The notes beneath the pieces were generated by a model that made no database searches, was not told where the DNA came from, and saw nothing but the letters and a program-made list of their open reading frames with translations. 64,000 nucleotides of DNA from Chlorokybus atmophyticus (taxonomy: Eukaryota; Streptophyta; Chlorokybophyceae; Chlorokybales; Chlorokybaceae), in contig RHPI01002090.1 in assembly GCA_009103225.1 (NCBI GenBank), positions 1,252,861-1,316,860 on the forward strand, in the 5' to 3' direction. The position numbers and the translations under genes were made by a program. Positions 57,226 to 64,000 of this stretch are shown one piece after another (within the stretch, counting starts at the first letter, position 1; the number at the start of each line of letters is the position of its first letter).

Positions 57226-57579
57226 TTAGTTGCGCAAGCTGTTAGGGATGGTCCTGTCTCACCCACGTCACCTATTGTGCAACAGGTGAGGATACACTGA
57301 CTTTCTTTAATAGCAGCCATTCTCACTAACACGTGGTTGTTTTCGCAAATGCATCGCAAGTGGTTTCCAGTGAGGGATGCCATTGAGAGGAGCGATTGTG
57401 CAATTGCTGGAGAGGCTTAGAGCTGGAGGGTAGTTGAGTGCCTTGTCTCTAATTGGCTTGTTTTGTATGTTGTCACAGCCTGCATTGCTGGCTTGAACTA
57501 GAGGAACTTTGTGCAACCTAAATACAGAGTTTATGTACTTCATTGCATGTGGGTGTAGCAGCAATCAACTTGGTACTGC
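57226..57579. other. 3' flank of the transposon gene
   Basis: No coding signal recognised. Confidence 0.35.
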
Positions 57580-58330
57580 AGCCATAACATTTGGGACTTA
57601 GACCAATTCACATAACAGCACTGGGTGACAATTTACAAGTTGTGAAAGTAGCCACAACATTTGGGACTTAGCAAAAAACACACAACGACACTAGGTGTAA
57701 GGTTGGACACAGTTGTGGATGTGGTCATAAGAGTTGGAAATCAGCAAGAAACACACAAAGACACTAGGTGTAAGGCTGAACGAAGTTATGGATGCGGTCA
57801 TAACATTTAGAGCTAGGGCAAGTGATAAAGAAGCAGGTAACTGTTTATGCCTTGAGTGTGAATTTTGTTCCGCATAGGGCCACAACTTGATTGGACCCTT
57901 TGCCAGCTCGTCAAATTAAACTGGAGCTGGTCCCAACTTGCTTAGGGATTAGAAAAAATTGTGTTGTAAGATCACTGTTGCGGAGTTAACCAAGAGAGTA
58001 TTGTGACTGCAACTCAAAAGTATTATCAAGTTCAAGTCACAATCTTGTTAGGGCCTTTCATCATAGGTCACAAAAGCTGGAGGAGGTCACAACTTTATTA
58101 GGGATCTATATAGTACAGAGCATCAACAGAGGTTAATGGCAGTTTGTTCAAGACATAGCCACAACTTAATTGTGGATCTATTCGCAAGGAAGTGTCAACG
58201 AAAAAGCGCTTTTGTGACAGGCACGAACCGGATTAAGGATGTAGCCACACGTTATTTAGAGATCTTGCCGATCCCCAACAAACTTTGCACAAAATCACAA
58301 ACAAAGTTGTGGATCCAGCCTGACATGCCG
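57580..58330. repeat. right subterminal repeats
   Basis: CATAACATTTGGGACTTAG and ACACTAGGTGTAAGGTTG-like words recur three to four times (57580-57830). CACAACTTNATTNNGGATC motifs then recur at about 57882, 58089 and 58141. Such subterminal arrays are typical of CACTA elements, where they bind the element-encoded DNA-binding protein. Confidence 0.7.
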
Positions 58331-58370
58331 TAACCCATTTCTACCGGTGGAAGGGCAATCAGGTGCGCTG
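58299..58370 (-). repeat. right terminal inverted repeat of the putative element
   Basis: Inverted match to 35073-35182: AAACAAAGTTGTGGATCCAG (58299-58318, CC follows), CCATTTCTACCGGTG (58335-58349) and CAGGTGCGCTG (58360-58370). The interior is leftward. A target duplication was not identified. Confidence 0.6.
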
Positions 58371-58429
58371 CTGCGCACTACACGACAAGACATGCACAAG
58401 CACACAAGCACATACCTGACGCCGCCGCT

Positions 58430-58482
58430 GCCGCCGCCACTGCCACCGCCACCGTCACCGCCACCGCCGCCGCCGCCGCAGC
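58430..58482. repeat. (CCG/CCA)n trinucleotide run
   Basis: GCCGCCACTGCCACCGCCAC-type repeat just outside the right terminal repeat. Confidence 0.8.
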
Positions 58483-58500
58483 AACACAATGTTGTGTGCA

Positions 58501-58760
58501 TTAACGCTCAACTGCGCAAGTCAACTTGCACAGTTGAGCGTTGTGTTGCGGCTTAGCGCTTGAATTCACAAGGGGCCGTTGAGTTTGAAAACTCAACGGC
58601 TTCCCTTATGACACCATCGTACCAATACGATGGTACTCATGTACCATCGTAATGGTAAAAAAGTACTAAAACAATGGTACCATTGTTTTAGTACTTTGTA
58701 ATGATACTGCTATACCATATCGATGGTACGATCAGACCATTGTCTTCAGATGAAACTTCC
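58501..58760. repeat. cluster of perfect or near-perfect hairpins
   Basis: Successive inverted repeats: AACGCTCAACTGCGCAAGT with its partner (58502-58542, spacer CA), GCCGTTGAGTTT...AAACTCAACGGC (58576-58602), and several ACCATCGTA / TACGATGGT pairs plus AGTACTAAAACAATGG / CCATTGTTTTAGTACT (58610-58700). Possibly small palindromic or foldback elements. Confidence 0.7.
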
Positions 58761-60040
58761 ATCGTATCATATATCGGTACTTGTCCCAAATCACCGCCAC
58801 CGTTTGTCCCTAAGTTGGGACTGATAAGTCACTTGCTTGCCATTTTTGATACATCACCGTCGCAAAATGCTATACGACCGGCGGTCGGTCGTATTAACTA
58901 CGTAAATATTCCGTATCATTTGCCGAAATTAGGGGACTGAGAGGTGATTTTATTGCCATAACAGGTAGGTCGCCGCCGCGGGTGCTGTACGACCGGCGGT
59001 CGGCCATCGACCGAAAAAAAATTACAAGCAGATCATGACAGGCAGGCAGCAGTTCATTATATTGTACGATAGGCCATCGGCCGTTGATTGTTGTCCACAG
59101 TATACACCGGCAATCCAGTCAGTCCCTTTATGGCCCAAGTCGTCAGGGTTAGGTACGGTTAGGTAGGGTCAGACACTCGTCAGTCCCTCAGTCCCTGGTC
59201 AGTCACCGTGTAAAATTTGCAACGCAAGTAAGTCACTTTTATTGCACAATCTTTTACTTAGATATCACAATCTTTTACTTAAATATCACACCACTTACAT
59301 GCATACAACGTCTATATCTCTATAAAAACAACGCACTTTTAAAACATCCGCACCCGCACCCGCACTGCTTTACAGAGAGAATCCCCCATCCGTCCCTTCA
59401 GCTCATTTGCTGTCTCCCTGCCGCCCGGCTTGATGCGTCTGCGCATGTACCTGCACTATCCAATGTGCAGGTGCTGTGCGATCCCTTGCAGTCTTAATGT
59501 GTGTGGTTTTGACGCTCGTTGGACTTTGGCAGGCCCGCCTTCATGTTTCTTCCGCGGTAGAGACAATTCCAATAGAAAGTCCGCTGGTATGAAGGCTGCC
59601 TCCGAGTCTCCTCCGATGTCAATAATGCCGCCGACACAATAGGGATGTTATCATTCATGGTGTTTCTCAACTTGCTGATCTCTGCAATAATTTGCTTTGG
59701 ACTAAACTCTCACGCAAGACAAGCCAGCACTCCGCTACCACACCTCCGCCAGCACCGCCAAAGTTACCTTAGGCACACCAAACATCAAGCTGGCGGCGTC
59801 ACAGGCGACCACATAGGCCGCTCTATCAAATCCTCGGTCACACAGACACTAAAAGTTCATTGACTTGGACGTTTTTGCTGTCAGATTTCGGCAGTGTTTG
59901 GTTCGTTCGCGTGTGCGTCGTACACAGTTTAACTTCGGCACTGGTTATTGCTTAGCATTAAATTGCGTGCTGTAGACTCTCGTGCTAGACTACTGTGTGA
60001 GCCTTTTGCCACCTAGATGCTCAGGTGCTTTGTGCATAGT
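58761..60040. other. intergenic
   Basis: GACCGGCGGTCGG palindromes at 58875 and 58988 and low-information sequence; no gene recognised. Confidence 0.4.
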
Positions 60041-60364
60041 GTAACAATGGTAACCGCGTGCCATCTGCAAGCCAAGTGTTCAACCCTGGCAACCATAGCC
60101 ACAAAACTGGGGACATGTTCCTGAGGGACGAATTTCCCTCTGTGCACCCCACTTATGTGCAAAATGTGACCAAGTTCACCAACTAGCTCAAGCAATGGGA
60201 GCGGATCCCTGGTCCAAGTTTGAAGGAGGTGAATTTCGATAAGCGGAGTTCGGATCCTGCAGCGCAGGCCAGCATTGCCAAACTGGAGAGAATCTGTGAG
60301 GAGTTGGAGTCAGAGCTGAAGTCTCTAGTGTTTAGGGAAGGCATGGAGCTCCGCATGTTCAGAG
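60041..60364 (+). pseudogene. unclassified protein exon with internal TAG
   Basis: Plus frame reads NRVPSASQVFNPGNHSHKTG, DEFPSVHPTYVQNVTKFTN, then TAG (60184-60186), then LKQWERIPGPSLKEVNFDKR and a coiled IAKLERICEELESELKSL up to a GT donor near 60365. A further in-frame TAG may lie near 60034. Family not recognised. Confidence 0.45.
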
Positions 60365-61735
60365 GTCAGTTGTTTTCTGCAAGGTTTGCTTTGAATGCCT
60401 TGTGTATAGCTCGGTGTCTGTTCACCTCAAACCAGCTAGTTTTCATGCATATAGCAAGCTTTGGTAGCCGTCAAGCCGTTTTTGCTGCTGGTCAGTGTTG
60501 CCACTTTTGCAAATATATTGCCATCACATAGTTTGCAAAGTTGTCACGTCATTTGATATAGATGGCTTGCTGTTCAGCTAGTCTTCATGCATATCCAATT
60601 GTTTTTACTATTGGTGCCACCGTTGCTATCACGTTGTTTGCCAAGTTGTCACGTGCTTGTTTGTCAAGCTAGAACACTGGACAGTGCCTATGAGACTTTA
60701 GGTCATAGCAATGAAATGCATCACTCATATTAGTTTGGTCAGCTTGAAATGGCTAAGTCCTTAGTGTACTAGTGGTTATGGTATAAGGCCTGATATCGAG
60801 CAGTTGTGAGTCCAGTGGCCGATATCTGGACAGTGTGCAACGCGGAGTGTGAGCAAGCCCGAAGACTCAGGACTTGGCCGAGTCTGGCGCAGGCTGGCGC
60901 AGCCCAAAGCTCCAGAAGGATGGCAAGAACTCCGTGTGTAGTTGGTCTTATGGCGCGTGGCATGGCTTATCAGAAAGCGTGTGAAGCTAGCTATACGGCA
61001 AGACTTACAGCGCCGCGTTTAGCTAAGTATAGCTTACGTGGTGCTTGCTAGAGTAATCGTGTGTAGAGACCGGCGGGGTACAAAAGCCCTTGAACTCATG
61101 GTAAGTTTGTTCTCCGTGCTTATGCTCATGATTTAGCATGCGTGTGTGTATCAGTGCTTGCACCAGCTCCATGCATGTGTAGTAAATTGTCCGAATCTCA
61201 ACAACTCATAGGCACTGTCCAGTGCATATGAGTCTTTAGGTCACAGCAATGGATTGCATAAACAGCACACACTGGGCAGTGCCTATGAGACTTTAAGTCA
61301 CAGCAATGGCTTGCATAACTCGTAGGCACTGGACATTGCCTGTGAGTTTTCAAGTCTTCAAGTCGCATCTATGGAATGCATAACACCATGCAATGCAGAC
61401 ACCGGACAATGCCTATGATATACAATAAAGCAGCTTTATGAACATGTCGCTCATAGCTTTTGCTTGGCAAAGCACATCTGAGCATTATTCATACAACGTC
61501 AATGGACTTATTGGAGGGGCGTTAAAGAAAAATGAGATGAACGCCAAGAACAGTTCAGGGAGCAGCGAGTCCAGCTCCGTGCGAATGTCACGAATTGGAA
61601 TAAATTGTAGCAGACCTCACTCATAGCAGTGTCTTTTACTACCATAGCCTAGTGGTCGGGCACCAATTGTTACATCGCGCATGCTTGAGCAACAGAGCAA
61701 ACTGGCAAACACAGCACAGCTGCTCGTCGCCGTCT
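60365..61735. other. intergenic with repeats
   Basis: No gene recognised. Contains a tRNA-promoter-like segment at 60745-60830 (TAGTGGTTATGG, then GTTGTGAGTCC 35 bases on) and the GGCACTG repeats. Confidence 0.4.
60670..61400. repeat. dispersed and tandem GGCACTGNNCAGTGCC repeats
   Basis: A unit of about 65-70 bp with CAGTGCCTATGAGNCTTTAG, GTCACAGCAATG and TTGCATAA occurs near 60675 and three to four times at 61190-61420. It contains the palindrome GGCACTGTCCAGTGCC. Confidence 0.75.
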
Positions 61736-63244
61736 GCAGGGTGGGGCAGAGTTTTCGGCCTTGACGATTACAGCCGTTCGCAGACAGTCATTCTGTGGTG
61801 CCCCTTGAGCGACGGCCCCCATTCAGATGATGTGCTGCGGCTACTTGGCTCTCATTTAGTTAAAGATTGTGTGCAATGTGTGAATGCAATCCTGAACTAT
61901 GACAACTCTATTGGAAGCAAGCTGAATGTACAGCTGAATTTTTTGTGTTATAACACCATGCCTGTCCATGAGGTACAGACATGCAGACGATGACGACGAA
62001 GACAAAGTTTTTGACATCGACATAAAATCCTGAAGTCGTGAAGACTTTCATGTGCACCCGTGGCCATTGCCATCATCCGAGGTGGATGAGCCCTGCCGCA
62101 CATACAGCGTGCAGATTATCAATTGGCTGCCAGTGTTTTGCTTGGAGGACGACAGCGTGCGGCCGTTCATACCTATCAGGTCGCAAAGGCTCATGCAATG
62201 CAAGACACCAAATTGTTACACACGCGCCGAGCTGGAGGTAAGTTGTGATTGCCAGACAGTGCACGGTATATGCTTTTGTCACTGCATGCCAACAAGTGCG
62301 GGACGTGCTTCGCGTGTAGTTGGCTAAAGTGTGCACAAGTGAACCGCCTATGATACTAACAATTGATGGAGTGCATGTGCAGAGTGTGACAGCTGAGTGG
62401 CCACTTATGTTCATGAGTCAGGCGGGCACCTGCGGCAGTGCAAACTGAGAATGCAGATTTTAGTAGGCAAATACGGATAGAGGAACTTCCCCATTAGCTG
62501 CCAGGCGAGAGTATCTAAAGAACTAGATGCACAGCGTCAACAAGGCAATCAGGTTGGTTAATTATGTTTTGTAAGTGTCTTGTTTAATTGATTGCTAGTT
62601 GTGCTCATGCCGTGCTCATGCAGGGCACCGCCCGCGAGGTTTCAGTGGATGATGAGAAGCTGCAGGTTCTGGCGGCTGTATGCTGTGGCACTGAGCAAAC
62701 ACCTATTAAGGCGCAGGTTGGCCAGCAATGGGAATTCCTGCAGAAGAAGGAGGTGGCGCTAATGGAGATCGCGGCACCTTTTCCCTTCCGCGACCAAGCT
62801 CAGATGGACAGCATTCCAACAAAGCGTATTATGTAAGCGGTTGTGCAGTTTGCAATTATGAAGAAATGGCTGGGCAAAGACCTAAAGTAGGGTGGTCAGC
62901 TGAGCTGGATGAACATGAGGAAACGGCCGGGTATGTTTTGAGCTCATGGACCGCTCAAATGAGCACCCGTAGGCATGACAGCTGTGACCAATGCACAGTG
63001 TCACGCTGCAAGTTATGGGATATGCTCGTTGGCTGGTAAGCTGTAAGCTGATAGTGCCATGTATGAGCAGTTGCTCTGTGTATGTGCTTGTACGCACTCA
63101 CTACTCTACATGAATGCAGGCATGCCGGATGAAAGTGAAACACCTGTGACCAAGAGGTGCCGCTTCATGGGCGATGAGAGCCAAGCAGGACATCCTCGCA
63201 AGTCTGATAGTATTCAGGAATTTGTGCCAAGTTGCTACTGTTGA
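61736..63244 (+). pseudogene. unclassified multi-exon gene with internal TGA and frame change
   Basis: Segments on the plus strand: 61740-61975 (GRVFGLDDYSRSQTVILWCP and LRLLGSHLVKDCVQCVNAIL); 61987-62238 (DDDDEDKVFDIDIKS, TGA at 62031-62033, then SREDFHVHPWPLPSSEVDE and INWLPVFCLEDDSVRPFIP) ending at a GTAAGT donor; 62624-62836 (TAREVSVDDEKLQVLAAVCC, WEFLQKKEVALMEIAAPFPF); and 63121-63244 (MPDESETPVTKRCRFMGDES). One base separates the frames of the first two. The TGA is one transition from CGA. No family recognised. Confidence 0.4.
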
Positions 63245-64000
63245 GGAATGTATAATGTATTGTACAGTTTACTGTGTGGCTTTTACAAAGAGTGCACCGC
63301 AATGTCTACGACAACAGATGTTGGCGCACGTGGTGTGCACTTGTTCATCTCCCAAGCCCTCTAAAACTGCAAGTACTATGCAAACAAAAGGAAGGCGTGC
63401 GTGCCTAGACCATGTGGTGTGATCAGCGTGCGCCTCGGTCTCATCATAGGCAATCCATGAGCACTGGAGAGCAATAGTTACGAGAGCGCTGCTATAGTGA
63501 GCATAGCTTTAACATGTTACTGGTCGCGCTGATTGCTAAACACGCACCATATAATACAATTCGCTTCTGTGAATAACTGGTGCATAGGTTACAGACCAGC
63601 ATTGGGGCAGGATGTCAGCAAGTGTCGTGCACCAGTGCTGGTCTCTAGATGCAAACGTGGGCCAATGCAGTGAGTTTTGGTTGGTACGCAGCAATTGCTA
63701 TGTGTGGAACAGGCATGGTCCCACCGGCAAAGCCATGATTGGTCCCGCTGATCGGAACTATCTGTGCAGATTGTTTGAGCTGACATTCACATTACAAAAG
63801 GACCATGCATGGTTCCACGGTGCGATCCAAGGATGGTCGTACTACTCGGGACCAATACTAGTGATGTTCTCAACAGAGCTATGTCCAGAGCGGACCATCC
63901 TTGGTCCATGCAGCAACACACATGGCAGATCAGCATTGATCCCATTGCGCTCGCCATGTTAAAAGCAACTAGGGCTGGCCCGGTTTTTGGGGGACCATGG
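63245..64000. other. intergenic with GGACCA inverted repeats
   Basis: A 116-codon plus frame (63612-63962) has no recognisable domain and overlaps inverted GGACCATCCTTGG / CCAAGGATGGTC segments (63828-63912), so it is more likely a repeat than a gene. Confidence 0.35.

Noticed and set aside
63612-63962. 116-codon open frame
   Set aside because: No domain recognised and it overlaps inverted GGACCA repeats.

Overview
The window is nuclear DNA from a eukaryote with many short, GT-AG-spliced exons. It most resembles a green alga. The evidence is a mitochondrial gamma carbonic anhydrase, a cytochrome b5-like CB5LP with the green-lineage tail, plant-type telo-box promoter motifs (AAACCCTA), long GA and G microsatellites, and introns of 50-500 bp. 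The species cannot be named from sequence alone. Exon joins given here were read by eye. Each gene called intact keeps its frame across every junction.

Left half (1-29 kb), housekeeping genes: eIF3e (-), gamma carbonic anhydrase (+), an organellar 5'-3' exonuclease (-, 5' end unresolved), EMC7 (+), SKP1 (+), CB5LP (+), MAF1 (-, with a tRNA-like sequence in an intron), TRAP-alpha/SSR1 (+), an ankyrin fragment (-) and xylulokinase (-). These nine recognised genes have open frames and end normally on TAA, TAG or TGA.

Right half (29-64 kb), accessory DNA: coiled-coil and gag-like frames, a SET-domain gene, two unrecognised genes, an OTU/CCCH/gag-like composite, a phage-type cytosine-5 DNA methyltransferase, the C-terminal part of a CACTA (En/Spm)-type transposase with PHD and ULP1 domains, and unclassified fragments near 60 and 62 kb. 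Inverted terminal similarity at 35.07-35.18 and 58.30-58.37 kb, with related subterminal repeats inside, suggests one element of about 23 kb, or two related ones. An apparently intact NIDO-domain gene (48.2-51.2 kb) sits between.

The most unusual signal is shared by most accessory genes. Otherwise coherent frames are broken by in-frame TAG, TAA or TGA codons, and every one I list is a single C-to-T change from CAG, CAA or CGA. Where homology or repeats fix the residue, Gln or Arg fits. The simplest reading is decay of methylated, silenced DNA. Alternatives that should be tested are recoding, readthrough or U-to-C RNA editing. The neighbourhood itself encodes a DNA cytosine methyltransferase and a SET protein.
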